A DNA stretch of 35,907 bases from an uncultured Clostridium sp. (GCA_930982035.1 CAKNJL010000014.1:1-35907); one strand, 5' to 3'; positions 1-9,071 are shown, counted from the first letter of the stretch. Translations and numbers: made by a program. Notes: generated by a model from the sequence alone, not told the origin.

Positions 1-34
1 AAAATTTGTTTCTTATTATTTAAAAACAGGGATT

Positions 35-131
35 CAAGGACCGTCCCTCAATCCCCTTTTTCCAAGGACCGTCCCTCAATCCCCTTTTCCGTCCCTCTAT
101 CCCTTTTTCCCATGGACCTTCCCCCAATCTC
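35..131. repeat. Tandem repeat of GGGACGGTCC type
   Basis: Direct repeats with the core AAGGACCGTCCCTCAATCCC occur at 35-61 and 63-88. A shortened copy follows at 89-108 and a diverged copy (CATGGACCTTCCCCCAATC) at 109-131. The last copy abuts the stop codon of the RNA methyltransferase gene at 132. GC content is far above the surrounding sequence. Similar short GGGACGGTCC motifs are scattered in many Firmicutes genomes, so this is probably a dispersed repetitive element rather than a gene. No protein or attachment site is evident. Confidence 0.75.
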
Positions 132-995
132 TCACCCTATTTTTTGTCTTACATATTCATATAATATAATTCCTGTTGCTACTGAGGCATTTAAGCTTTC
201 TGTTTTTCCTAGCATTGGTATTTTTACTTTTTTATCCGCTATCTTTTGTATCCTTGGTTCTACTCCATTTGCTTCATTACCTATTACAATTACTTTTTTC
301 TTGTAATCTATATCATATATACTGTTTTTTGTTTGTAATGATGTTACTACAATTTCAAAATTATGTTTTTGGATTTCTTTTAATGTCTTTTCTAGATCTT
401 CACATTCTATTATTCTTACTCTAAATATAGCTCCCATTGTTGAACGTACAACTTTTGGATTATAGCTATCTGCTGTTCCTTTTGATACTAATATTTGATT
501 AATTCCAATACTATCTACTGTTCTTAAAATTGTTCCTAAATTCCCTGGATCTTGAATATCATCTAATGCTACTATAATGTCTTGATTGTAGTCAATTTCG
601 TTTTCTGCTATTATTTCTTTTTCTTCAACATCTATTGTCTCTGATTTTTCACCATTTTTTATATTACTTATTTTTGATTTTACTGCGTTTTTTTCTACTA
701 TTGCTAATATTCCTTGTGGATTTGACACATCTGTTAAACTGTCAAATATCTTTTTTGTTACATATATACATTCATATCTTGCAATTTCGTACATAAGTTC
801 TTTTGAGATATTTGATGTTTTTTCACAGTCATCACAAATAACTACTTGTTTTATATTTGCTTTTTCATTGATAGCTTCTTCTATAATTTTTATTCCTTCA
901 ATGATATATTCATTGTTTAAGTCTCTGTATTTTTTGTCTTTTAGTTTTTTTATGTGTTTGATAAATTCATTATCTTTACTTGATATTACTTGCAT
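132..995 (-). CDS. TrmH/SpoU-family RNA methyltransferase
   Basis: A 287-residue SAM-dependent 2'-O-ribose RNA methyltransferase of the SPOUT class. The N-terminal ~100 residues look like the substrate-binding domain that precedes SpoU catalytic domains. The three SpoU motifs are visible: DDIQDPGNLGTILRT near residue 145 (motif 1), VIGNEANGVEP (motif 2), and PMLGKTESLNASVATGI near the C terminus (motif 3). Length fits the family's usual 250-290. The ATG at 995 follows GGAGG at a good distance. About 30 acidic residues between the two domains (around 105-135) form an unusually long linker. The substrate (23S rRNA or tRNA position) cannot be read from sequence. The gene is transcribed alone toward a GC-rich tandem repeat. 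The family call is firm and the specific target is unknown. Confidence 0.93.
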   Translation of the reverse strand: MQVISSKDNEFIKHIKKLKDKKYRDLNNEYIIEGIKIIEEAINEKANIKQVVICDDCEKTSNISKELMYEIARYECIYVTKKIFDSLTDVSNPQGILAIVEKNAVKSKISNIKNGEKSETIDVEEKEIIAENEIDYNQDIIVALDDIQDPGNLGTILRTVDSIGINQILVSKGTADSYNPKVVRSTMGAIFRVRIIECEDLEKTLKEIQKHNFEIVVTSLQTKNSIYDIDYKKKVIVIGNEANGVEPRIQKIADKKVKIPMLGKTESLNASVATGIILYEYVRQKIG

Positions 996-1041
996 AAAAG
1001 CCTCCAGTTTTATTTATATAATTTATTTTTTTCAAATTCTA

Positions 1042-1069
1042 TTTACTTTATACAATTTTATGATATAAT
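1042..1069 (+). promoter_or_regulatory. Extended -10 promoter for the orphan RNA
   Basis: A perfect TATAAT lies at 1064-1069 and is preceded by TG at 1061-1062 (TGnTATAAT, an extended -10). A weak TTTACT sits 16 nt upstream at 1042-1047. Predicted start is near 1076, just before the GGAGA that opens the folded RNA. No + strand protein gene follows. Confidence 0.6.
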
Positions 1070-1075
1070 ATAAAT

Positions 1076-1172
1076 AGAAGTAAGGAGACCACTTTAAAAT
1101 AGTGGTTACCATCTCATCATATTGGTGTTATTACCACACCCCGATGGTGGAATCAAGGGTGTGACTTTTTTT
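1076..1172 (+). ncRNA. Orphan structured RNA with terminator, switch-like fold
   Basis: A roughly 97-nt RNA with its own extended -10 promoter and an intrinsic terminator. Visible pairings: ACCACT 1088-1093 with AGTGGT 1101-1106; alternatively GAGA 1085-1088 with TCTC 1112-1115; ACCATC 1108-1113 with GATGGT 1143-1148; GGTGT 1124-1128 with ACACC 1136-1140; and the terminator stem CACACCC 1135-1141 with GGGTGTG 1157-1163, followed by seven T at 1166-1172. The terminator's left arm overlaps the ACACC strand of the inner hairpin, so the two folds exclude each other, as in a riboswitch expression platform. Yet the downstream sequence is the 3' end of the opposite-strand DUF362 gene. I do not recognise the family. 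Candidates are an orphan riboswitch, a small regulatory RNA, or an antisense RNA to the DUF362 gene on read-through. Confidence 0.6.
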
Positions 1173-2289
1173 ATTTCATTTCAATTAATTCATACTCAGA
1201 ACTTCCTAAACCAATTTTTTCTCCGTGTTCTATTTGACTTTCCCAATTTGTGTCAGGATGGTTGATATGGAAATGGTCATGTCCTTCTACTTTTTTCTTG
1301 ATATTTTCCCCTAATGCACTATTTTGAAATGCTTCTTGCTTATTGACTAAATCTGCACATGCTTTATCTAGAGCTACCATATCAAAAGATGCTAACATTC
1401 CAATATTAGGTACAATTGGTGCATCATTTTCTGCATGACAATCACAGTTTGGTGACACATCACAAATTAGGCTAATATGAAATTGTGGTTTGTCTTTTAC
1501 TACTGCTAGTGCATATTCTGCCATCTTTCTATTTAAAATATCTGCTGATTCATCATTTGGTGATTCAATTGCATCAAAGTTACAAATCCCGATACATCTA
1601 CCACATCCAACACATTTGTTATGGTCTATTACTGCTTTTCCTTCTTCATTATATGAAATAGCACCATGTGCACATATTTTTATACATTGTTTACATTTTT
1701 TACAATTTTCTGAAATCACTATTGGCTTTCCACTACTATGCATTTCCATTTTTCCAGCTCTTGAACCACAACCCATTCCGATATTTTTAATTGCTCCTCC
1801 AAATCCTGTTCCTTCATGCCCTTTGAAATGGTTTAAAGATATAACTATATCTGCATCCATAATGGCTCTACCGATTTTTGCTGTTTTTACATATTCTTGA
1901 TTTATATCTACATATGATTCGTCTGTACCTTTTAGTCCATCTGCAATGATTACATGACATCCTGTTGAAAATGGACTAAATCCATTTACATACGCTGAAT
2001 CTAAATGGTCTAAAGCATTTTTTCTTCCTCCAACATATAATGTATTGCAGTCTGTTAAAAATGGCTTTCCTCCTAATTCTTTTACAACATCTGCAACTAC
2101 TTTTGCATAATTTGGTCTTAGATATGCTAAATTTCCAGGTTCTCCAAAATGTATTTTGATTGCTACATATTTGTTTTGAAAATCAATATTTTCAATTCCT
2201 GCTTTTTTCATTAATTTTTCTAATTTTTGTAATAAGTTATATCCTGGTCTTGCTCTAAAGTCTGTAAAATATACTTTTGATTTTTCCAT
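1171..2289 (-). CDS. DUF362 domain protein with two 4Fe-4S ferredoxin motifs
   Basis: A 372-residue cytoplasmic iron-sulfur protein. The first ~190 residues match the DUF362 pattern (opening YFTDFRARPG, the stretch IKIHFGEPGN, and SLNHFKGHEGTGFGGAIKN). Two classic CxxCxxCxxxC motifs follow: CKKCKQCIKIC near residue 196 and CVGCGRCIGIC near 227, each able to hold one [4Fe-4S] cluster. The C-terminal ~130 residues include a Cys/His-rich stretch (CDVSPNCDCH). The ATG at 2289 follows AGAGGGA. It probably transfers electrons in an anaerobic redox process, but no partner gene adjoins it and the reaction is unknown. Its stop codon overlaps the T-run of the opposite-strand RNA terminator, so the two transcripts converge tail to tail. 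Confidence 0.92.
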   Translation of the reverse strand: MEKSKVYFTDFRARPGYNLLQKLEKLMKKAGIENIDFQNKYVAIKIHFGEPGNLAYLRPNYAKVVADVVKELGGKPFLTDCNTLYVGGRKNALDHLDSAYVNGFSPFSTGCHVIIADGLKGTDESYVDINQEYVKTAKIGRAIMDADIVISLNHFKGHEGTGFGGAIKNIGMGCGSRAGKMEMHSSGKPIVISENCKKCKQCIKICAHGAISYNEEGKAVIDHNKCVGCGRCIGICNFDAIESPNDESADILNRKMAEYALAVVKDKPQFHISLICDVSPNCDCHAENDAPIVPNIGMLASFDMVALDKACADLVNKQEAFQNSALGENIKKKVEGHDHFHINHPDTNWESQIEHGEKIGLGSSEYELIEMK

Positions 2290-2494
2290 AATATTCCCTC
2301 TTTCTGTAATGATATTTTATCAATATGGCTATTATGTATAAAAAACAACCATACTTTAATTTTTGTATGATTGTATTTTATAATTTTTTTGTAGTTTTAT
2401 CAATATATTTTATCCATATTTTTAAAAAAAGATACAAACCCTTGTTTATTTTAATTTGCTAGCTTTACCTTGCTAAGAATTTTTATCATATTAT
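2290..2494. other. AT-rich non-coding stretch
   Basis: No gene, strong hairpin or clear promoter is seen between the DUF362 start and the decayed ORF. The sequence must carry the DUF362 promoter on the - strand, but no candidate is convincing enough to name. Confidence 0.4.
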
Positions 2495-2668
2495 TTAATT
2501 TTTTAATGCTGTTATTGGCAATACATAAATTCCATCAGGTCTTTTTACTACTGCATCATATATTACTTGCCCCAATCCTAAATCTGCCAAATAATATTTA
2601 TTGTTGGCTTTAGTCAATATATTATCGCGTTTTTTTACTTGCTTTTTAGATATTAATATAGTACAATA
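2495..2668 (-). pseudogene. Possible decayed coding fragment
   Basis: An open frame of 57 codons without a start codon. It reads through sequence with protein-like composition, including YYLADLGLGQVIYDAV and RPDGIYVLPI, and ends at TAA 2495-2497. The phrase YYLADLGL resembles a segment common in DUF4143-type ATPases, but the rest does not clearly fit. It overlaps the promoter region of the divergent AAA-ATPase gene. It is best seen as a remnant of a lost gene, and chance remains possible. Confidence 0.3.
2639..2667 (+). promoter_or_regulatory. Promoter of the AAA-ATPase/nuclease-fold gene
   Basis: TTGCTT at 2639-2644, a 17-nt spacer, then TACAAT at 2662-2667. The start codon is at 2706 with an AGAGG ribosome binding site between. 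Confidence 0.5.
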
Positions 2669-2705
2669 CTACTTATAAAAGTAAAAAAGAAAAGAGGTAA
2701 GTAAA

Positions 2706-4382
2706 ATGAAAAAGTTACCTTATGGAATAAGCGATTATGAAAAATTAATCGAAAATGATTATTATTATGTGGATAAAACAAAATATATAGAACAATTAGA
2801 AAATTTAGCACAAACATATATAATGTTTTTAAGACCAAGAAAATTTGGAAAAACTTTATTTACAAATTTATTATGGAATTATTATGATATAAAAAAACAA
2901 GATAAGTTTGAAGTATTATTTAAAGATACTTATATAAGAAAAAATCCGACTAAATTAAGAAATAGCTATTATATCTTAAAATTTAATTTTTCAGGTATAG
3001 ATACATCAGATGAAGAAACAACAATAAAGGGATTTAAGGAAAAAGTAACAGCATCAATATCAGATTTTATAAAAAGTTATAACTTAGATTTTTATATAAA
3101 TCCTGATATGACAGCTGAGGGATTATTGAATAATTTATTAATAGCATTTAAAAATCAAAAACAAGGAAAAAAAATCTATGTAATAATTGATGAATATGAC
3201 CATTTTGCTAATGAACTGTTAGGATTCAAAACAGAACATTTTAAAAATCTTGTTTCTAAAAATGGTAAAGTACGTAAATGGTATGAAATATTAAAAGAAG
3301 GAACAGAAAGTGTAATAGATAGAATATTTATAACAGGAGTTGCTCCGATAACACTTGATAGTATGACATCTGGTTTTAATATAATTTCTGATTTAACTGG
3401 AGATCCAAGATTCAACGAAATGATAGGATTTACCAAAGAAGAAATAAAAATATTAATGAAAGAACAAAATATTCCAGAAAAAGAACAAGAAGAATTATTG
3501 CCTATAATGAAGGAAAATTATGATGGATATAAATTTTCTATAAATGCAAAACAAAATATATACAATTCAAATATGAGTTTATATTTTCTAAATGAATATT
3601 TAAGTTTTGAAAAAATACCAGATGAACTAGTTGATGTAAATATAGCAAGTGATTATAGTAAATTAGGAAATATGCTAACACTTTGTAAAGGAGAAAATAG
3701 ATTACAAATAATAGAAAAAACTGTATTGGGTGAAGGAATATCTACAAAAATAGTTCAACAGTTTAATCCAGCCATAGATTTTGAAGAGAAGGAAATGCTA
3801 TCTATGTTGTACTATTTAGGATATTTAACTATAGTAGGAGAAGATATAGGAGACCCTGTATTAAAGGTCCCAAACCAAGTAATAAAAGATATATATGCAG
3901 AATACTTTTTGAAAGTAATAAGAGAAGAAGCAGATTTTACAATAAATGTCAATTATTCCGATATATCAAAAGAAATATTAAAAGAAGGAAAAATTGATAA
4001 AATAATTGAATTATTACAAGAGTATTTAAATAATTTATCAAATAGAGATTATCAGAATTTTGATGAAAAATATATAAAAATAATGTTTTATTGCATAGCA
4101 AGAAGTACTAAAAAATTTATTGTAAAATCAGAATTAGAACTAGGTAGGAATTATAGTGATATCGTACTGATACCTAAAGAATTAGATAAAGGTTATTATT
4201 GGGTAATGATAGAGTTTAAATATTTAAAAAATGGAAATGAAAATCAACTTACCAAAAAACAAAAAGAAGCACGTATTCAAATAGAAAGATACGCAAATGC
4301 AGAAGAAATGAGAAATATAAAAAAATTAAAAAAATATATAGTAGTTGCTATAAATGATAAATTGTATATTCAAGAAGCATAG
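2706..4382 (+). CDS. AAA-ATPase-like protein with C-terminal PD-(D/E)XK domain
   Basis: A 558-residue protein of the AAA-ATPase_like/DUF1703 family, which is often multicopy in Clostridia and Bacteroidetes. A P-loop lies at residues 43-50 (RPRKFGKT). A Walker B-like IYVIIDEYDHF sits near 158-168. A sensor-like stretch with DRIFITGVAP follows. The C-terminal PD-(D/E)XK-like core is seen near residues 483-510 as SDIVLIP followed by VMIEFKY (D...ExK). Length is typical and the frame is intact. The family's biological role is not established; nuclease or mobile-element and defence roles have been suggested from the fold. The gene stands alone in opposite orientation to both neighbours, with its own promoter and a downstream hairpin, which fits a cassette-like acquired gene. 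Confidence 0.88.
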   Translation: MKKLPYGISDYEKLIENDYYYVDKTKYIEQLENLAQTYIMFLRPRKFGKTLFTNLLWNYYDIKKQDKFEVLFKDTYIRKNPTKLRNSYYILKFNFSGIDTSDEETTIKGFKEKVTASISDFIKSYNLDFYINPDMTAEGLLNNLLIAFKNQKQGKKIYVIIDEYDHFANELLGFKTEHFKNLVSKNGKVRKWYEILKEGTESVIDRIFITGVAPITLDSMTSGFNIISDLTGDPRFNEMIGFTKEEIKILMKEQNIPEKEQEELLPIMKENYDGYKFSINAKQNIYNSNMSLYFLNEYLSFEKIPDELVDVNIASDYSKLGNMLTLCKGENRLQIIEKTVLGEGISTKIVQQFNPAIDFEEKEMLSMLYYLGYLTIVGEDIGDPVLKVPNQVIKDIYAEYFLKVIREEADFTINVNYSDISKEILKEGKIDKIIELLQEYLNNLSNRDYQNFDEKYIKIMFYCIARSTKKFIVKSELELGRNYSDIVLIPKELDKGYYWVMIEFKYLKNGNENQLTKKQKEARIQIERYANAEEMRNIKKLKKYIVVAINDKLYIQEA

Positions 4383-4430
4383 CTTTTTTACTATATAACA
4401 ATAGTGAAAAAAATTACATTTCCTATAATA

Positions 4431-4477
4431 AAAAAGTATATTCTTTCTCAATCACTTGATACTAGAATATACTTTTT
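4431..4477. terminator. Bidirectional terminator
   Basis: Perfect 14-bp inverted repeat (AAAAAGTATATTCT 4431-4444 with its complement 4464-4477, 19-nt loop). It carries A and T runs on both flanks and lies between the convergent AAA-ATPase gene and mfd. Confidence 0.8.
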
Positions 4478-4501
4478 ATCTATATTATAATATATTATTT
4501 T

Positions 4502-7500
4502 TTAATCTGAATTTTCAATTCTATATTCCTTTAATGTCTTCAAAAATTCTGTCACATCATTTAAAATTTTCATTTCATTATTTGTTCCAATTTCTAAAGT
4601 AATCATTGGCTTTATACCTGCTGAAAATTTCAATCTATTGCCATATTTTTTAACTAAATTAGGTACATCATAATCAAATTTTCCTTCTTCAAACGTAAAT
4701 ACAACTGCTGTTTTCTTGCTTGCAATCTTTGATATATTCAAGTCTTTTGCTAGATACTTTATTCTAGCAATATCAATTAAATTTTCTAATTCTGCTGGCA
4801 TATTACCAAATCTATCAATAATTTCATCAATAATATTTTGGATATCTTCTTCATTCTTGCATAATGCAATATCTTGATAAATTTCAATTTTTTGATTTGA
4901 ATCTGATATATATTCATCTGGTATGTAGCTAGTTACATTTAAATCTATTTGTACATTTACTTCTGGTTTTACATCAATTCCTTTTATTTCTTTTACAACT
5001 TCATCTAGCAAGTTACAGTAAGTATCATACCCTACTTGTTCTAAATGCCCTGATTGGATTTCTCCTAGTAGGCTTCCTGCTCCTCTTATTTCCAAATCAC
5101 GCATTGCAATTTTAAATCCTGAACCAAATTCTGTAAATTCTTTTATAGCTTTTAATCTTTTATCTGCAACTTCTGATAACATTTTATCTCTTTTATATGT
5201 GATATATGCATATGCTTGCCTATCACTTCTACCAACTCTTCCACGTATTTGATATAGCTGTGCTAATCCCATTCTATCTGCATTTTCTACTATAATAGTA
5301 TTTGCATTTGGTATATCAATTCCTGATTCCAAAATGGTTGTACATACTAATACATTTGATTTTTTTTGCACAAAGTCGTCCATAATTTCTTCTATTTGTG
5401 TTCCTGTCATTCTACCATGTGCATAACTAACAATTGCTTCTGGAACTAAATTTGATATTTCATCTGCTTTTTGAATTATACTTCCCACATTATTAAATAT
5501 GTAAAATACTTGCCCGTTTCTTTCTAATTCTTTTGTTATTGCTTCTTTTATTACTTCTTTATCATATTCTAATACATATGTTTGAACTGGTCTTCTGTTC
5601 TGTGGTGGTTCATATATAACAGACATATCTCTTACACCAACTATTGACATATGTAATGTTCTTGGAATTGGTGTTGCTGTCATTGTCAATACATCTACAT
5701 TTGTTTTATATTGCTTGATTTTTTCTTTATCTTTTACTCCAAAACGATGCTCTTCATCAATTATTAATAATCCTAAATCTTTAAATTCTACATCTTTACT
5801 AAGAATTCTATGTGTTCCAATAACAATATCAACCTCTCCTAATTTTAATTTTTTTATGACTTCTCTTTGATATTTCGCTGTTTTAAATCTGTTTAATATT
5901 TCTACTTTGATTGGATAGTCTTTCATTCTATCTTTGAATTCTTGGTATTGTTGTTCTGCTAAAACTGTTGTTGGCGCTAAATATGCTACTTGCTTTTGGT
6001 CCATAACTGCTTTAAATGCTGCTCTTATAGCTACTTCTGTTTTTCCATATCCTACATCTCCACATAGTAATCTGTCCATTGGTTTTGATGTCTCCATATC
6101 TTTTTTTACTTCTTCTATACATCTTAGTTGGTCATCTGTTTCCTGATATGGGAATTTATTTTCAAACTCATTCTGCCATGGTGTATCTTTACTAAAAGCA
6201 AAGCCTTGTGATTTCTCTCTTTTTGCATATAATTCTATTAACTCTCTTGCTACTTCTCGTAGATTCTTCTTAACTCTATTTTTTGTGTTTTCCCAATCTT
6301 TACTTCCTAATTTATTAAGCTTAGGTTGAATTTTGTCTCCCCCAACATATTTTCTAATCATATCCATTTGATTTGTTGGGACATATAAAATATCATCATT
6401 TTGGTATTTTATTTTTATATAGTCTTTTACTGTTCCATCTGCTTTTATGGTATTAACACCTATATATATTCCAATTCCATAAGTTCTATGAACTACATAG
6501 TCTCCAACTTTTAAGTCAGCAAATACAACTTTTTCTCCTTCGGCATATGCAGAATGTACAGCTTTTCTTTTCTTTTTCTCTCCACTAACTAACTCATCTG
6601 CTGATATGACTAATTGATTAATTTCATAATTTTCAAATCCTGCAGAAAGTTTTCCAACAGCTATTGTTACTATTTTTTCTGCTGTTTTTACTACTATTGT
6701 CTTGTCTAGTTTTTCTTCAATTTTACATATAATTTCTTCTTGTTCTAATATTTCCTTTAACTTTTTTGCTTTTTCTTTGGTTTCTACTAAAATATATATA
6801 CTCTTTTTTTGCTTTAATGCTGTTTTCAATTCTTGGAATAAATTTTCTATTTCACTTTTATAATAATTTACTTCTCTATATTGGAATATATATTTTTCTG
6901 CTTGTTTATTCGTTACAGAATCTTGTTTTTCTAAATATAATACATTATGTTTTTTTGTTTCTAAAAATTCTTCTATCTCCTCATATTCTGCGATATTTTC
7001 TAATGCTTGTGGTACAATTTTTTCTTTTTCTATTAGGCTATTAATTAAATTTTCTCTATCTTGTTTCATGTTGATTGTTCTTTGCTCTATTTTTCTTTCT
7101 TCATCTAAAGCAATAATATATTTATCAGATATGTAATCTAATAATGTTTCAGTTTTAGAATAAAAACAATCAAAATATTTATCAATCTTACTAATATAAT
7201 TTCCTGCAATAATTTGCTCTATGTCTTCTTCTGTAATTTCTTCTTGTTTATCAGTAACTATTTGTTTTCTTATTTCTTTACATACGTCTTCTATAGGTCT
7301 TTCTAAGATATATTCATGTGCCGGATATATTTCTACTTTGTCAAGTGTGTTAATTGACCTTTGACTGATAATAGCAAAATTTCTGATAGAATCAACTTCG
7401 TCTCCCCAGAATTCAATTCTTACACCTATTTTTTCAGAAATTGATATATCTAATATTCCACCTCTAATACTAAACTGTCCTCTTCCTTCAATTAAGTCAC

Positions 7501-7987
7501 ATCTTACATAACCTAAATTAACTAATTTTTTCTTTATTTCGTCTAGTGAATAAATATCTCCTATTTTAAAGTGTAGTATATTTTTGTATAATACATCTTT
7601 TGGAGGCAATTTTTGCGTTAAGGCCTCTATTGTAGTTACTATAATTGGTTTTCTTTTTTCTTTTATTTTATTTAATAGTTCTATTCTTTCATATGGTAAA
7701 TCTTTGCTTTCTGCAATATAGTCATATGTTACAATTTCTTTTTTAGGGAACATATATCCTTTGTCTGTAAATGTTTTTATATTTTCTAATATTTCTTTTG
7801 CTTGAATTTCATTATATGTAACAATTAATATTGGTCTTTTACTGTACTCATTTATGCTAGTCAAAAGTTCTACCATTCCTACGTCAGTCAAGCCCGATAG
7901 CATTATCGAACTTTTTTCTTTTTCTATTTGATTTATTAATGTTACAAATTTTTGAGATTTCCCAAGTTCTCCTAATATTGTATTCAT
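4502..7987 (-). CDS. mfd: Transcription-repair coupling factor Mfd
   Basis: An 1161-residue, full-length Mfd. It is an ATP-driven translocase that displaces RNA polymerase stalled at lesions and recruits UvrA. The N-terminal ~350 residues are the UvrB-like region. A CarD-like RNA-polymerase-interaction domain starts near residue 495 (VGDYVVHRTYGIGIY). The RecG-like motor has motif I GDVGYGKTEVA near 640, motif II IIDEEHRFGV near 743, TATPIPRTLHMS, and motif VI QIRGRVGRS near 914. The C-terminal TRCF domain covers about the last 130 residues. The ATG at 7987 follows AAGGAAGGA. It is transcribed alone; in many Firmicutes it sits near pth and spoVT, which are not here. No missing motif or frameshift was seen. 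Confidence 0.98.
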   Translation of the reverse strand: MNTILGELGKSQKFVTLINQIEKEKSSIMLSGLTDVGMVELLTSINEYSKRPILIVTYNEIQAKEILENIKTFTDKGYMFPKKEIVTYDYIAESKDLPYERIELLNKIKEKRKPIIVTTIEALTQKLPPKDVLYKNILHFKIGDIYSLDEIKKKLVNLGYVRCDLIEGRGQFSIRGGILDISISEKIGVRIEFWGDEVDSIRNFAIISQRSINTLDKVEIYPAHEYILERPIEDVCKEIRKQIVTDKQEEITEEDIEQIIAGNYISKIDKYFDCFYSKTETLLDYISDKYIIALDEERKIEQRTINMKQDRENLINSLIEKEKIVPQALENIAEYEEIEEFLETKKHNVLYLEKQDSVTNKQAEKYIFQYREVNYYKSEIENLFQELKTALKQKKSIYILVETKEKAKKLKEILEQEEIICKIEEKLDKTIVVKTAEKIVTIAVGKLSAGFENYEINQLVISADELVSGEKKKRKAVHSAYAEGEKVVFADLKVGDYVVHRTYGIGIYIGVNTIKADGTVKDYIKIKYQNDDILYVPTNQMDMIRKYVGGDKIQPKLNKLGSKDWENTKNRVKKNLREVARELIELYAKREKSQGFAFSKDTPWQNEFENKFPYQETDDQLRCIEEVKKDMETSKPMDRLLCGDVGYGKTEVAIRAAFKAVMDQKQVAYLAPTTVLAEQQYQEFKDRMKDYPIKVEILNRFKTAKYQREVIKKLKLGEVDIVIGTHRILSKDVEFKDLGLLIIDEEHRFGVKDKEKIKQYKTNVDVLTMTATPIPRTLHMSIVGVRDMSVIYEPPQNRRPVQTYVLEYDKEVIKEAITKELERNGQVFYIFNNVGSIIQKADEISNLVPEAIVSYAHGRMTGTQIEEIMDDFVQKKSNVLVCTTILESGIDIPNANTIIVENADRMGLAQLYQIRGRVGRSDRQAYAYITYKRDKMLSEVADKRLKAIKEFTEFGSGFKIAMRDLEIRGAGSLLGEIQSGHLEQVGYDTYCNLLDEVVKEIKGIDVKPEVNVQIDLNVTSYIPDEYISDSNQKIEIYQDIALCKNEEDIQNIIDEIIDRFGNMPAELENLIDIARIKYLAKDLNISKIASKKTAVVFTFEEGKFDYDVPNLVKKYGNRLKFSAGIKPMITLEIGTNNEMKILNDVTEFLKTLKEYRIENSD

Positions 7988-8134
7988 TTTACTAGTATCC
8001 TTCCTTTTTTGATTGTTATATTATACTACTTTTTTCAAAAAATATAAATAGTTTTTAGAAATTTTTTGGTTACAAGTCACAGTTTAAATTATTCTTTGAA
8101 TCTAAAAAAAAATAGATGAATAAATAAAAGACTC

Positions 8135-8154
8135 ACACATATAATACTATGTGT
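8135..8154 (+). promoter_or_regulatory. Inverted repeat around a TATAAT box before the SDR gene
   Basis: ACACATA 8135-8141 and TATGTGT 8148-8154 form a 7-bp inverted repeat overlapping TATAAT 8140-8145. The upstream -35 match (TGAATA) is weak. The AAAGGAG ribosome binding site follows at once. If TATAAT is the -10 box, a repressor at this repeat would block it; alternatively the repeat forms a small leader hairpin. Confidence 0.4.
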
Positions 8155-8170
8155 AAAGGAGAGATTTATT

Positions 8171-9070
8171 ATGAACAATTACCCATTTATTCCTTATTAT
8201 GACTTTGAGACTGTATGCAAACAACAACCTATCACTTTTCCCCCTCAACATCAAACTGTCCAACCTGGAATTGAGAGTGAAATGAATCCACTTCCAATCT
8301 TTGATAATCATAATTATGTACCTAGCGGAAAATTGCAGGGAAAAGTTGCTATAATATCAGGTGGTGATAGCGGTATTGGCAGAGCTGTTAGTGTTTTATT
8401 TGCTAAAGAGGGGGCTGATATTGTGATTTGCTATTTGTCTGAACATGAAGATGCAAAATACACAAAAGAAGTTATTGAATATTATGGTCGAAAATGTCTT
8501 TTAATTGCATGTGACTTGAGAAAAGAAGAGTCTTCTACACAAGTTATAAATGAAACTTTAAAAACATTTGGTAAAGTTGATATTTTAGTTAACAATTGTG
8601 GTGTCCAATTTCCTCAAAATAGTATTTTAGATATTTCTGCTGAACAATTAAAAAATACATTTGAAACTAATATTTTTTCATTTTTCTATTTAACAAAAGC
8701 TGTTTTACCATATCTAGAAGCAAATTCTAGTATTATTAATACTTCTTCCATAACTGCTTTTGATGGTAAGAAAAATCTTATTGATTATTCTGCAACTAAA
8801 GGTGCTATTACTGTTTTTACTAAGTCTTTAGCTTTATCTTTAGCAGATAGTAATATTAGAGTAAATGCTGTTGCTCCTGGACCTATTTGGACACCTTTAA
8901 TTCCTGCTTCTTTTACTGCTGAAGAAGTTTCTATTTTTGGTACAGATGTTCCTTTAAAAAGAGCCGGTCAGCCTTTTGAACTAGCTCCTGCTTATTTGTA
9001 TTTAGCTTGTGATGATTCTAGATATGTTACTGGTCAAATTATACATGTTAATGGTGGAACTATTGTTTAA
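8171..9070 (+). CDS. SDR-family oxidoreductase (YhdF/YdaD-like)
   Basis: A 299-residue short-chain dehydrogenase/reductase of the long-N-terminus type seen in Bacillus general stress protein 39 and its relatives. The N-terminal ~50 residues include PPQHQTVQPG. The Rossmann glycine motif is GGDSGIG at 64-70, and the NNAG-type motif appears as NNCG at 141-144. Catalytic Ser is near 192-193 (NTSSI), with Tyr206 and Lys210 in YSATK. The C terminus ends in TGQIIHVNGG. The cofactor is probably NAD(P)H, and the substrate cannot be deduced. The ATG at 8171 has AAAGGAGAG upstream. It is a single gene flanked by divergent mfd. Stress control is known for Bacillus homologues but is not shown here. Confidence 0.93.
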   Translation: MNNYPFIPYYDFETVCKQQPITFPPQHQTVQPGIESEMNPLPIFDNHNYVPSGKLQGKVAIISGGDSGIGRAVSVLFAKEGADIVICYLSEHEDAKYTKEVIEYYGRKCLLIACDLRKEESSTQVINETLKTFGKVDILVNNCGVQFPQNSILDISAEQLKNTFETNIFSFFYLTKAVLPYLEANSSIINTSSITAFDGKKNLIDYSATKGAITVFTKSLALSLADSNIRVNAVAPGPIWTPLIPASFTAEEVSIFGTDVPLKRAGQPFELAPAYLYLACDDSRYVTGQIIHVNGGTIV

Positions 9071-9071
9071 A

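Noticed and set aside
1076..1172. Assignment of the orphan RNA to fluoride, guanidine, THF or c-di-GMP riboswitches
   Set aside because: None of the consensus segments I can recall fit the sequence, and no matching gene lies downstream, so it is left unassigned.
1490..1900. 136-codon + strand frame inside the DUF362 gene
   Set aside because: It is antisense to a well-supported iron-sulfur protein gene with clear cysteine motifs and has no ribosome binding site.
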